This document shows, piece after piece, positions 1 to 7,262 of a stretch of 16,604 bases of DNA. Positions within the stretch are counted from its first letter, which is position 1. The number at the start of each line of letters is the position of its first letter. The stretch is from the NCBI GenBank assembly GCA_028875175.1, contig JAPPFO010000042.1, positions 1,827 through 18,430 of the forward strand, written 5' to 3'. The translations under genes and the position numbers were made by a program. Origin of the DNA: Chloroflexota bacterium (lineage in GTDB: Bacteria; Chloroflexota; UBA11872). The notes beneath the pieces are model-generated. The model did no database searches and was not told where the DNA came from. It worked only from the letters and a program-made list of their open reading frames with translations.

Positions 1-107
1 CCGCGGGGTGGCGGGGCCGGGGGGGGTGTGTGTCCGCCCCCGAGGCCAACGACTTACCCGCAAGTCTTGCGCCTCACGCCGTTGCACGCGCTGCGCATCG
101 CGACCGC

Positions 108-1283
108 CTATTCCAGGAAGGCCTCCATGCGGCGGAGGGATTCCTCCAGGTTTTCCATGCTGGTGGCGAAGCTGAGGCGCACGCAGTTGTCGTCGCCAAA
201 GTCGCTGCCGGGAACCACGCCCACGTGGGCGTCTTCCAGGAGGCGGTTGGCCCACTCAGTGGAGCCTGACACGCCGACCTGTTCATACGTGTCGGACACG
301 TCCGGGAACACGTAGAAGGCGCCGCCCGGCTCGGGACAGATCACGCCTTCAATCCGGTTCAGCGCGTCGCTGACGAAGGCTCCGCGGCGTTCGAACTCGC
401 TGCGCATCATCTCCACGCAGGCCTGGTCGCCATCCAGGGCGGCGGCCAGGGCGTGCATGGTGAAGGTTGCGGCCCCGCTGGTGGTCTGCGACTGCAGCTT
501 GGCCATGCCCTTGATGATCTCAACCGGTCCGGCCGCGTAGCCCACGCGCCAGCCGGTCATGGAGTACGTCTTGGATCCCGCGTTGAAGGTAATGGTGTGG
601 TCGTACGCGTGGTCCGAAACCGTGCCGAAGCTCTTGAACGTGCGGCCGCCGTAGAGCAGGCGGTCGTACATTTCGTCGCTGAACGTAATTACGTCGGTGT
701 CCGCCAGCACGCCCGCCAGCGCCTCGGTCTCTTCCGGCGAGTAGGCGGATCCCGTGGGGTTACTGGGCGAGTTGAAGACAAACACCCTGGTGCGCGGTGT
801 CAGCGCGTCTCGCAACTGCTCGGGCGTGATCTTGAAGTCCTGGTCCGCGCCGGCGTTGACGATGACCGGCACGCCGCCGCAGAGCTTGACCTGCTCGGGA
901 TAGGACACCCAGTACGGCGCGGGGATGATGACCTCGTCGCCCGGGTCCAGCAGCGTGGCGAAGGCCAGGTAGAGCCCTTCCTTGCCGCCCACGCTGGCGA
1001 TGACCTGGTCCGGAATGTAGGTCAGGTCGTTTTCGCGGGCCAGCTTGTTGCAGACGGCCTGCTTGAGTTCGGGCACGCCCGAGGCCGGCTTGGCGTATTT
1101 GGTTTCGCCGCGACCGAGCGCGTCATCGGCGGCCTGCTTGACGTGGGCCGGTGTGTCGAAATCGGGCTCGCCGGCGCCCAGGCTGATGACGTCCACGCCT
1201 TGCGCGCGCAGGGCGGCGACCTTGTTGCTGACGGCGATCGTTCCCGATTCCGCCAAATCTTGAACACGCTGCGAGATCCTCAC
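108..1283 (-). CDS. PLP-dependent class I aminotransferase (aspartate aminotransferase-like)
   Basis: This 391-residue protein is a fold-type I aminotransferase, most like the class Ib aspartate (or aspartate/prephenate) aminotransferases. Those enzymes move an amino group between aspartate and 2-oxoglutarate in the cytoplasm. Visible hallmarks are the N-terminal SLGAGEPDFDTP segment (residues 34-45), NSPSNPTG (171-178), the SDE..Y cofactor-binding segment (202-206) and SKTYSMTGWRVGY (237-249). In the last of these, Lys238 should form the Schiff base with pyridoxal phosphate. The C-terminal RLSFATS supplies the expected substrate-carboxylate arginine. Length is normal for the family. The start is GTG at 1283, with AGAAGG seven bases upstream. 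The gene stands alone, about 200 bp downstream of the repeat protein. Family assignment is firm. Substrate choice (aspartate, prephenate or another amino acid) cannot be decided from sequence alone. Confidence 0.93.
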   Translation of the reverse strand: MRISQRVQDLAESGTIAVSNKVAALRAQGVDVISLGAGEPDFDTPAHVKQAADDALGRGETKYAKPASGVPELKQAVCNKLARENDLTYIPDQVIASVGGKEGLYLAFATLLDPGDEVIIPAPYWVSYPEQVKLCGGVPVIVNAGADQDFKITPEQLRDALTPRTRVFVFNSPSNPTGSAYSPEETEALAGVLADTDVITFSDEMYDRLLYGGRTFKSFGTVSDHAYDHTITFNAGSKTYSMTGWRVGYAAGPVEIIKGMAKLQSQTTSGAATFTMHALAAALDGDQACVEMMRSEFERRGAFVSDALNRIEGVICPEPGGAFYVFPDVSDTYEQVGVSGSTEWANRLLEDAHVGVVPGSDFGDDNCVRLSFATSMENLEESLRRMEAFLE

Positions 1284-1485
1284 GGGCCAGCCTTCTGGTG
1301 CAAGTCAGGGGGTGTCCATTGTGCCCGACGCGAGCCGACCGCGGGTGCGGCTGATGGTCGTGGGTCAGGCCGATAGGCGCCGGTCGTCGCACGATAACCG
1401 GCGTCAATCAAATCCTGGATGAAGCGCTGGAGATCTCACGCGAACGTTGCAGTGTGCCGATTAGAGTCCGGCCGCGCGGTCCGCT

Positions 1486-3246
1486 TTATCGTTCACAGCC
1501 GACCCCAGCCCCTGTCTCGCTCAACCCCTTGCAGCGCACCCAGTCGCCGTTCCGATACTCCAGCACGGGCCAATCGGGGTTGATGTGGCAGGTGCTGGTC
1601 CCGTCGCTATTCGGTCGACAGATGGGGAAGTGGTAGCCAGCGTATCGACGGCCCCCGCCGGTGCTCGCTAAAGACACGTTACTTCCAGGACCACCGCGTG
1701 GCTGGGCGCTCGGCGACGGATCGCCCCCTGCAGGACCGCGGTGTTGGCGGGCGACCGATGGCCGGCCGGCATCCTGCCTGGGTTCCGGCTCCATTACGAT
1801 GGCCTGCGGGACCAGCGGGCAGGCGGCACTCCACGCTTGGCATTCGTATTCGCCGTAGGCCACAAGCTGATGCACGCCGTTTAGGAAATCCTCGACGTTG
1901 CCCTGGGTCACCACGTAAGCCGCGATATTTCTGGCAAGCGCATCGTCCGCGCCGCGTGCGACGGCCACGTTGTAAACCATCCGGTAGATCGGATCGGTCG
2001 TTGGGTCTGGAGTTGGGACTGGCGTTGGGTCCGCCGTCGGCTCTGGCGTCGGCTCTGGTGTCGGCTCTGGTGTCGGCTCTGGTGTCGGCTCTGGTGTCGG
2101 CTCTGGCGTCGACCTTCGGGCCGACGCTGCGCCAGCTTCGGTGGTTGAGGCGACGGTCGTCGGCGCGAACATGCCCCGCAGACAATCGGTTTCCCAGCGC
2201 CAGCGTTGCCAGGCGTCGACCTGCCAGACGGTCACGAACGTCGTCCGTGTGGCCCGATCCACGTCGTTCAGGCTAAAGCCGTCTGTCGCAAAGATGTTGC
2301 GGTCCGTCGGATCCCAGGCCGGCGTGCAGCGATCAAGGGTCGCGAGATAGACGTGGGATGGCAGATTCGGTGCGTCGATCGGATTGCCCGTCGCTCCCGG
2401 TGTGCCCGCCGACGCCAACACTTCAGGCCGCACGGTCCGCACACAATCCGCCTCCCAGCGCCAGCGCTGCCAGGCATCGACCTGCCAGACGGTCACGAAC
2501 GTCGTCCGCGTGGCCCGATCCACGTCGTTGAGGCTGAAGCCATCCGTCGCATAGATGTTGCGGTCCGCCGGGTCCCAGGCGGGCGTACAGTGATCAAGGG
2601 TCGCGGATTGAGCGTCGGTTAGCAGAATCGGTGCGTTAATCGGGTCGTCCGTAACGCGCGCGGTCACCAGCGTCGCCACCCGGCCGGGCGGCGGGTCTAG
2701 CAGACAATCCATCTCCCAGCGCCAACGCTGCCAGGCGTCGATTTGCCAGACGCTCACGTACGTCGTCCGCGTGACCCGATCCACGTCGTTCAGGCTGGAG
2801 CCGTCCGTCGCGTAGAGGTTGCGGTCCGCTGGGTCCCAGGCCGGCGTGCAGTGATCGAGGATCGCCGAGTAGACCTGGGGCGGCAGCCTCGGTGCGTTGA
2901 GTGGAGTGTCCGTCGCGCTTGCGGTGCCCAGCGTCGCTACCAATTCGGGCTGGGCGGCACGCAGGCAATCCGCTTCCCAGCGCCAGCGTGGCCAGGCGTC
3001 GACTTGCCAGACGGTCACGAATGTCGTCCGCGTGGCCCGATCCACGTCGTTCAGGCTGAACCCGTCGGTCGTGTAGATGTTGCGGTCAGTCGGGTCCCAG
3101 GCCGGCGTACAGTGATCGAGGATCGTGGAATCGACCTGGGACCGCGGAATCGGTGCTTTGATCGGACTCTCTGTCGCTCGTCCGGTGTCCAGTGTCGCCG
3201 CCGCTGCAATCAGCGCGACCAGCACGACAACCAGAACTCGACGCAC
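1486..3246 (-). CDS. Exported protein with four 87-residue repeats and PEPT linker, function unknown
   Basis: I do not recognise a named family. With the GTG start at 3246 (GGGGG just upstream) the protein has 586 residues and opens with VRRVLVVVLVALIAAAA, a good signal peptide or signal anchor. The frame extends to another GTG at 3315, but that adds a non-signal-like leader and has no ribosome binding site. Four tandem repeats of exactly 87 residues follow. Each carries DxCTPAWDPxDRN, a TDGxSLNDVDR segment, TVWQVDAWQRWRWE-type tryptophan-rich text and a second cysteine. The two cysteines per repeat could form a disulfide outside the cell. Next comes a (TPEP)6 linker, then a helical-looking domain of about 60 residues (MVYNVAVARGADDALARNIAAY). 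The C-terminal domain is Cys-rich and ends GAGVGCER. An extracellular or surface-attached role is likely; a binding or adhesive function is only a guess. Confidence 0.8.
   Translation of the reverse strand: MRRVLVVVLVALIAAAATLDTGRATESPIKAPIPRSQVDSTILDHCTPAWDPTDRNIYTTDGFSLNDVDRATRTTFVTVWQVDAWPRWRWEADCLRAAQPELVATLGTASATDTPLNAPRLPPQVYSAILDHCTPAWDPADRNLYATDGSSLNDVDRVTRTTYVSVWQIDAWQRWRWEMDCLLDPPPGRVATLVTARVTDDPINAPILLTDAQSATLDHCTPAWDPADRNIYATDGFSLNDVDRATRTTFVTVWQVDAWQRWRWEADCVRTVRPEVLASAGTPGATGNPIDAPNLPSHVYLATLDRCTPAWDPTDRNIFATDGFSLNDVDRATRTTFVTVWQVDAWQRWRWETDCLRGMFAPTTVASTTEAGAASARRSTPEPTPEPTPEPTPEPTPEPTPEPTADPTPVPTPDPTTDPIYRMVYNVAVARGADDALARNIAAYVVTQGNVEDFLNGVHQLVAYGEYECQAWSAACPLVPQAIVMEPEPRQDAGRPSVARQHRGPAGGDPSPSAQPRGGPGSNVSLASTGGGRRYAGYHFPICRPNSDGTSTCHINPDWPVLEYRNGDWVRCKGLSETGAGVGCER
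2039..2110. repeat. Six tandem 12-bp units encoding the TPEP linker
   Basis: Six perfectly spaced copies of GGCTCTGGYGTC run head to tail. The four inner copies are identical and the two outer ones differ at a single base. On the minus strand they encode the Thr-Pro-Glu-Pro repeats of the linker in the exported repeat protein. Such a run can expand or contract by slippage in whole codon sets, so linker length may vary between strains. Confidence 0.9.
2205..3125 (-). repeat. Four tandem 261-bp coding repeats
   Basis: Four highly similar blocks recur with a 261 bp period. The marker TGATCRAGGRTCG appears near 2331 (slightly changed), 2591, 2852 and 3113. They encode the 87-residue repeats of the exported protein. 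The Trp/Asp-rich core is very similar between copies at DNA level, while the spacer between cores has diverged. This points to duplication followed by homogenisation of the core. Outer boundaries are approximate. Confidence 0.85.
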
Positions 3247-3339
3247 GGCCGCCCCCGTTCGCCTCCCAGCGAGAACGGGACTAATTGTGTCACATCGATA
3301 TTCTTGAAACCCCACGGGCAGGGCTGGCCAACTAGCTAA

Positions 3340-4578
3340 TTAATCGGGTTCGCCGACCAATACGCCTTCGCGCAGGAGGTATTTGCTCACGACCCGATCC
3401 AGTCGTGCAGGGTATTCCATGTCAAGCCGGGCGCAAGCGCGCACGAGACAGTGGCTGTATGCGGCTGCGACTCGAGTCGCCACGAGACGAACTCCTCGCA
3501 CTTCGCCTTCCCGCAGGGGCCTCAGCGCGGAGGTGATGACAGCCGCGTCGTCGGACGACAGGCGAACCGGCGCATCGGCCGGCACCGGCGCATCGCCGCG
3601 GGACGCCACATACGCGAGTTCGGCGGCCAAGCGCGCCGCGCCGGCGTAGCCCCAGAGCAGGCCGGTGTACATGCCGCGGTTGTCGTAGGTCGCGCCGACC
3701 ATGGCGTGGACCAGCAGGAAGCAGCCGGCTTCGACAACCTGCGCGGCCGAACGTGGGTCGGGGTCCGGGACGGGCGGTGCGGGATGCATGGGCACGGCGA
3801 GGCCGTAGCGGGCCTCGGCCTTGGCTGCCAGGGGTCGCAGCACGGCGAGCGTGGGTTCAATCGAGTCCACCCCGGGTTCCGGCCACGTATCGCTCCAGGC
3901 AGCCAGAGGCGCCAGCAGCGGTTCGATGTCAGCGGTCGTCAGCGCATCCGCCGCGTGCTTGGGCCCCAGGAGGCCGGCCGCCAGCGGATCGCGCAGAAGT
4001 AGCAGGAGCCGCTGGGCCGATTCCAGCAGGTTGGCCTGCGCCTGCATGGCCGCGACGATGGAGGACTGCTCAATGGCGCGCTGCAGGCGTCCGGCCTCGG
4101 CTGGAACCTGTGTGGCTTCGCGTTCCAGCAGATCTCGAGGACTTCGGCGCGTCGGCGCGTACGGGATCCGCTGCAGCCGGCCTGCCAGACCCTGCGGATC
4201 GAACAGCGGCGCGACCGGTTCGTAGCGCTGTCGGTCGAGGCTGGCCGGCGACATGACGACGAAGTCCGCTCGCAGCGGGCCCTCAAAGGTGACGACCACC
4301 AGGTCGTCGCCGTGCATCGACCGCGTGCGCCAGCCCAGGACGGGACAAATGGCGTGCAGGGTTTCCTCGATGCCGGCCATGAAGGCCGGTCGGTCGTCGT
4401 CGGCGACAGCCAGCCGCAGGTCCACGTCCGACCAACGGTCCGCCGTGCCATCGGCCAGGCTGCCGCCGGCCCAGAGCGCCTTTATCCGAGGATCGCGGGA
4501 CAGCACCCGGTGCGCGGACTCGACGAACCGCAGGTGCAGCCCGTCGGGCGCCAGGCCCGGGTTGGCCGGCAGGCTCAT
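3340..4578 (-). CDS. Nucleotidyltransferase-domain protein (DNA polymerase beta / aminoglycoside NTase fold)
   Basis: The 412-residue protein begins with a minimal nucleotidyltransferase domain. The signature GGSLADGTADRWSDVDL spans residues 38-54, with GGS at 38-40 and metal-binding Asp51 and Asp53. A third acidic residue is likely Asp105 in RADF. Enzymes of this fold move a nucleotide from NTP onto a hydroxyl of a small molecule, protein or RNA. The rest, from about residue 130 to 412, is mostly predicted helix, as in aminoglycoside or lincosamide nucleotidyltransferases, but I cannot name the substrate. The ATG start sits in an ATGA overlap with the stop of the upstream nucleoside hydrolase, so the two are probably translationally coupled. 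That suggests, but does not show, a joint role in nucleoside/nucleotide handling. Antibiotic modification is possible; I see no specific support for it. Confidence 0.82.
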   Translation of the reverse strand: MSLPANPGLAPDGLHLRFVESAHRVLSRDPRIKALWAGGSLADGTADRWSDVDLRLAVADDDRPAFMAGIEETLHAICPVLGWRTRSMHGDDLVVVTFEGPLRADFVVMSPASLDRQRYEPVAPLFDPQGLAGRLQRIPYAPTRRSPRDLLEREATQVPAEAGRLQRAIEQSSIVAAMQAQANLLESAQRLLLLLRDPLAAGLLGPKHAADALTTADIEPLLAPLAAWSDTWPEPGVDSIEPTLAVLRPLAAKAEARYGLAVPMHPAPPVPDPDPRSAAQVVEAGCFLLVHAMVGATYDNRGMYTGLLWGYAGAARLAAELAYVASRGDAPVPADAPVRLSSDDAAVITSALRPLREGEVRGVRLVATRVAAAYSHCLVRACARLDMEYPARLDRVVSKYLLREGVLVGEPD

Positions 4579-5438
4579 CCGGGTCGTTCAATCACGCGGA
4601 GCAGTTCCTCGTGGAAGGCGTCGACGTCGATTGAGTCGGCCAGCCGCAGACCCGACGTCTCGGGGTCAGCGGCAAAGCGAACCTGGCCGTCGACCACGTC
4701 CGCGCGCATCGGCGTCGGATCGAGCGATAGGAACGTCTCGTCCAGCGACAGGGTCAGCGCGGCCGGGTCGTACATGGAGGTCCAGTCGCGCCCGCGGCGG
4801 TCGAAATACGTCTCCAGCATGGTTGCCAGCGACACCCCGACGCCCGGCGCCTGCCGCACGCGGGGCAGATCGTCGCGCCGCAGTTGGGCCTGGCACGTCA
4901 CCACGTAATCGCCGACGAGGACGATTCCACCGTGGTTACAGACGGCGGCCGCAGCGTCAGGATTGGTTCCGAAGTTGTGCTCGCGCGGGAACGCCGCTTC
5001 GTGCCGCCCGCCCATCATCACGATGCCGGCCAGGCCTTCCGCGGCCTCGGGCCGTTCGGCCAGCAGCACGGCGGCGTTGGTGGCCGGGCCGATGGTGGCC
5101 AGCCAGACAGGCCGTGGAGCCGTGGCGATCACATCGGCCATCAGTTCGGTTGCCGAGCGGCGATCGCAACGTGGGTCGTCGGCGCCCGTCGGCACCACCA
5201 CATTGCCGGACAGAGTCACGGTATTGACCTCGCCGCCCGCCGCGCCGGCCGAGACCGGGACGCCGTCGATCCCCATTTCGTCCAGCAGCCGCAGCGCCAG
5301 CGCGGCCCGCCAGCGGGTGTCGCCCAGCACCGTGGTGACCGCGCAGAGGTTGATGCGCGGATGGCGAGCCGCATAGGCCAGCGCGAAGACGTCGTCCACG
5401 TCGTCGCCGAGGTCCGTGTCCAGAATCAGCGAAATCAC
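4575..5438 (-). CDS. Inosine/uridine-preferring nucleoside hydrolase family protein
   Basis: The protein belongs to the IunH/RihA-type nucleoside hydrolases, which cleave the N-glycosidic bond of nucleosides to give free base and ribose. The calcium-binding cluster LDTDLGDDVDD lies at residues 6-16. Further family segments are ATIGPATNAAVLL, IVMMGG, NFGTNPDAAAAV and the C-terminal YDPAAL, whose Asp224 would be the last calcium ligand. I chose the GTG at 5438 because AGGGGAGG lies eight bases upstream and the conserved domain starts at residue 4. A longer frame reaches 5513 but adds 25 unconserved residues. At 287 residues it is slightly short for the family (around 310). The residue before the last calcium ligand is Tyr rather than the usual His, so base preference may differ. 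Its stop overlaps the nucleotidyltransferase start. Confidence 0.9.
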   Translation of the reverse strand: MISLILDTDLGDDVDDVFALAYAARHPRINLCAVTTVLGDTRWRAALALRLLDEMGIDGVPVSAGAAGGEVNTVTLSGNVVVPTGADDPRCDRRSATELMADVIATAPRPVWLATIGPATNAAVLLAERPEAAEGLAGIVMMGGRHEAAFPREHNFGTNPDAAAAVCNHGGIVLVGDYVVTCQAQLRRDDLPRVRQAPGVGVSLATMLETYFDRRGRDWTSMYDPAALTLSLDETFLSLDPTPMRADVVDGQVRFAADPETSGLRLADSIDVDAFHEELLRVIERPG

Positions 5439-5445
5439 GTCGGGA

Positions 5446-5453
5446 ACCTCCCC
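5446..5453 (-). promoter_or_regulatory. Strong ribosome binding site fixing the nucleoside hydrolase start
   Basis: Read on the minus strand this is AGGGGAGG, placed eight bases before the GTG at 5438. It decides the start codon, excluding the longer frame that reaches 5513. Confidence 0.75.
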
Positions 5454-5540
5454 TGATCGGTGAGTTCTAGCCAGCCTGGCATTGGTGAAGGGCGCTCGAT
5501 GACCCAAATCCAATCCGAAACAGAGTGCAAGTGCCCCAAG

Positions 5541-7262
5541 TCAGGCGACGGTCAGCGCGCCTTCTTCGTGCAACTCTTGCAGCGTGTCGGCCACCAGCGT
5601 GCGGACTGAGGTGGCGGACTTGCCGACGGCCGATCCCCACGTTTCGATAGCGTCGTCCACGATCTGCTGGCCGGTTCGGGATCCATCCAGCAGGCGCAGC
5701 AGCGACGTGGCGGCGATGGAGAGAAAGTGGGTCTTGGTGTTGTCGCCGTCCGGGATTTCCACCAGCGTGGCCGGGCGCAGCACGTCTTCCTGGTCGTTGA
5801 GCATGTACGGCTGCCACTGCACGCCTTCGGCCCACGTCGGTATGCCGCCAAGCAGCTGCTCCACGGTCACCGGTTGGTAGTCCCGGGCCTGCCGCTCCTC
5901 CTCCAGGTAGTCCTCCAGCTGCTCCTGCTGCTCGTCGCTAAGTTCCAGTTCGAAGTTCTGATAGATGATCTTGAGCTGTTCGGGACTGAACCCGCCGGCG
6001 TGCTTGAGCTTCAGGTGGCTGGTGGCGCCGGGGCTGCGTGACACGCCGGCGGCAATCAGCGAGAACGCCTGTTGAAGCGAGAAACTCTGGGACGGGTCCA
6101 CGATGCGCCGGGCCTGCCAGAACCAGTCATCCCGGTTGCGTTCGCCGTGATACCAGTGCAGGGCCAGTTCCAGGAAGTCCTGCGCCGTCTTGCGGTACTC
6201 GCTGTCGTACCAGTGCATGGCCAGGGGCTCCACCTCGGGCTGGCGGAGCGCGGCGGTCAGGGTCAGCGCGGCGCGAATGGCTCCGTTCATGGCCAGCGCA
6301 ATTCCCGTGGAGAGCACCGGGTCGACGAAACAGGCGGCGTCTCCGCACAGCATGTAGCCGGGGCCGTGGAACGCCTTGCAGAAGAACGACCAGTCGCTGT
6401 CCATCTCGACGCGATCCGAGATCCACTCCGCCTGATCCAGCAGGCGTAACAATTCCGGCGTAATGGCCACGTTCTCAAGGAAGAACTCGACTCGCTGCTC
6501 CGGCTTCATCCCTCGAACGTGAGCGGGGTCGGTTACGAAGCCCACGCTGCTGATCTCGCCGGCCAGGGGGATGTGCCAGAACCAACCCGCCTCGCTGGAC
6601 ACGATGTGCAAATTGCCGTCGTCGTTGAGCGTCAGGTCCGGATAGACCTCGGAGAGCTTGCGGGCGCCCCGGTAGTACCCGGAAAGGGAGATGTGCCGCA
6701 TCTCCTCGTTGAACTCGCGCATTTTGAAGCGCGTGCCCAGGAGAGACGACTGGCCCGAACAGTCCAGGACATAGCGGGACAGCAGCTTGCCTTCGGCACC
6801 GTCCGGGCCGCGCCAGCGCAGTCCGGTCACGCGTCCGCCCACCTGGATGGTGTCGGTGACCCGGGTTTCCTCCCACACGGCGGCGCCGCAGTCCTCGCTG
6901 TGGTCCAGCAGGATCTTGTCGAAATCGGCCCGCCGAACCTGAAAGGCAAAGAAGGCGTCGTCGATCATTTCCGAAAACCGCAGTGTCCAGGGCTCACGGC
7001 TGCGACCCCAGATGTAGGTGGCCCCGTACTTGCGGACGAAGCCGGCCTGCAGAACTTTCTCGGTAATGCCCATCTGATCCAGCGCCAGGAACGCGATGGG
7101 CAGCAGCGATTCGCCGATGTGCTCGCGTGGGAAGCGCTCACGCTCCAGCACGGCAACCCGGAAGCCAGCGCGCGACAGCAGGGTGGCGGCCGTGGAGCCG
7201 GCCGGCCCGCCGCCGATGACGGCGACATCGACTTCAAAGCCGTCGACCGGACGGGTGCTCAT
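5541..7262 (-). CDS. Flavin-dependent halogenase-like FAD oxidoreductase with PqqD-like C-terminus
   Basis: The 573-residue protein is a FAD-dependent monooxygenase of the tryptophan/phenol halogenase superfamily. Key sites are the Rossmann motif GGGPAG (17-22), GESLLP (50-55), FVRKYGATYIWG (75-86), WFWHIP (227-232) and GDAACFVDP (307-315). Lys78 aligns with the catalytic lysine that carries hypohalous acid in phenolic halogenases, and WFWHIP fits the family WxWxIP motif. Known members use FADH2, O2 and chloride or bromide; a partner flavin reductase is not encoded here. Residues from about 513 to 573 (FLSIAATSLLRLLDGSRT and onward) resemble the PqqD / RiPP-recognition winged helix, by eye only. 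The ATG start overlaps the TPR gene stop (ATGA), so the genes are probably co-translated. Some relatives keep these motifs without halogenating, so halogenation is likely, not proven. Confidence 0.85.
   Translation of the reverse strand: MSTRPVDGFEVDVAVIGGGPAGSTAATLLSRAGFRVAVLERERFPREHIGESLLPIAFLALDQMGITEKVLQAGFVRKYGATYIWGRSREPWTLRFSEMIDDAFFAFQVRRADFDKILLDHSEDCGAAVWEETRVTDTIQVGGRVTGLRWRGPDGAEGKLLSRYVLDCSGQSSLLGTRFKMREFNEEMRHISLSGYYRGARKLSEVYPDLTLNDDGNLHIVSSEAGWFWHIPLAGEISSVGFVTDPAHVRGMKPEQRVEFFLENVAITPELLRLLDQAEWISDRVEMDSDWSFFCKAFHGPGYMLCGDAACFVDPVLSTGIALAMNGAIRAALTLTAALRQPEVEPLAMHWYDSEYRKTAQDFLELALHWYHGERNRDDWFWQARRIVDPSQSFSLQQAFSLIAAGVSRSPGATSHLKLKHAGGFSPEQLKIIYQNFELELSDEQQEQLEDYLEEERQARDYQPVTVEQLLGGIPTWAEGVQWQPYMLNDQEDVLRPATLVEIPDGDNTKTHFLSIAATSLLRLLDGSRTGQQIVDDAIETWGSAVGKSATSVRTLVADTLQELHEEGALTVA

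Noticed and set aside
1..107. Possible gene or terminator at the left edge
   Set aside because: Short frames here run through GC-rich low-complexity sequence and have no coding features. No hairpin with T-run follows the aminotransferase stop.
453..1376. 307-codon plus-strand frame opposite the aminotransferase
   Set aside because: It is a shadow of the minus-strand aminotransferase, whose catalytic motifs are complete. The antisense product is Arg/Gly-rich with no recognisable domain.
1378..1403. Hairpin CGCCGGT / ACCGGCG with 12-base loop between the repeat protein and aminotransferase genes
   Set aside because: There is no T-run on either strand and no conserved partner, so I see no case for a terminator or riboswitch.
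2039..2110. Short regular repeats that might suggest a CRISPR-like array
   Set aside because: The units are 12 bp, contiguous, without spacers, and encode the TPEP linker in frame.
3247..3315. N-terminal extension of the repeat protein to the GTG at 3315
   Set aside because: There is no ribosome binding site before it, and it would bury the signal peptide behind 23 extra residues. The GTG at 3246 is better placed.
5499..5510. TGACCCAAATCC, identical to 12 bases covering most of the -35 of solute-binding gene 2
   Set aside because: It lies on the opposite strand relative to local genes, with no matching -10. Probably coincidence.
5439..5513. N-terminal extension of the nucleoside hydrolase
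   Set aside because: The added 25 residues are not family-like, and a strong AGGGGAGG precedes the GTG at 5438.
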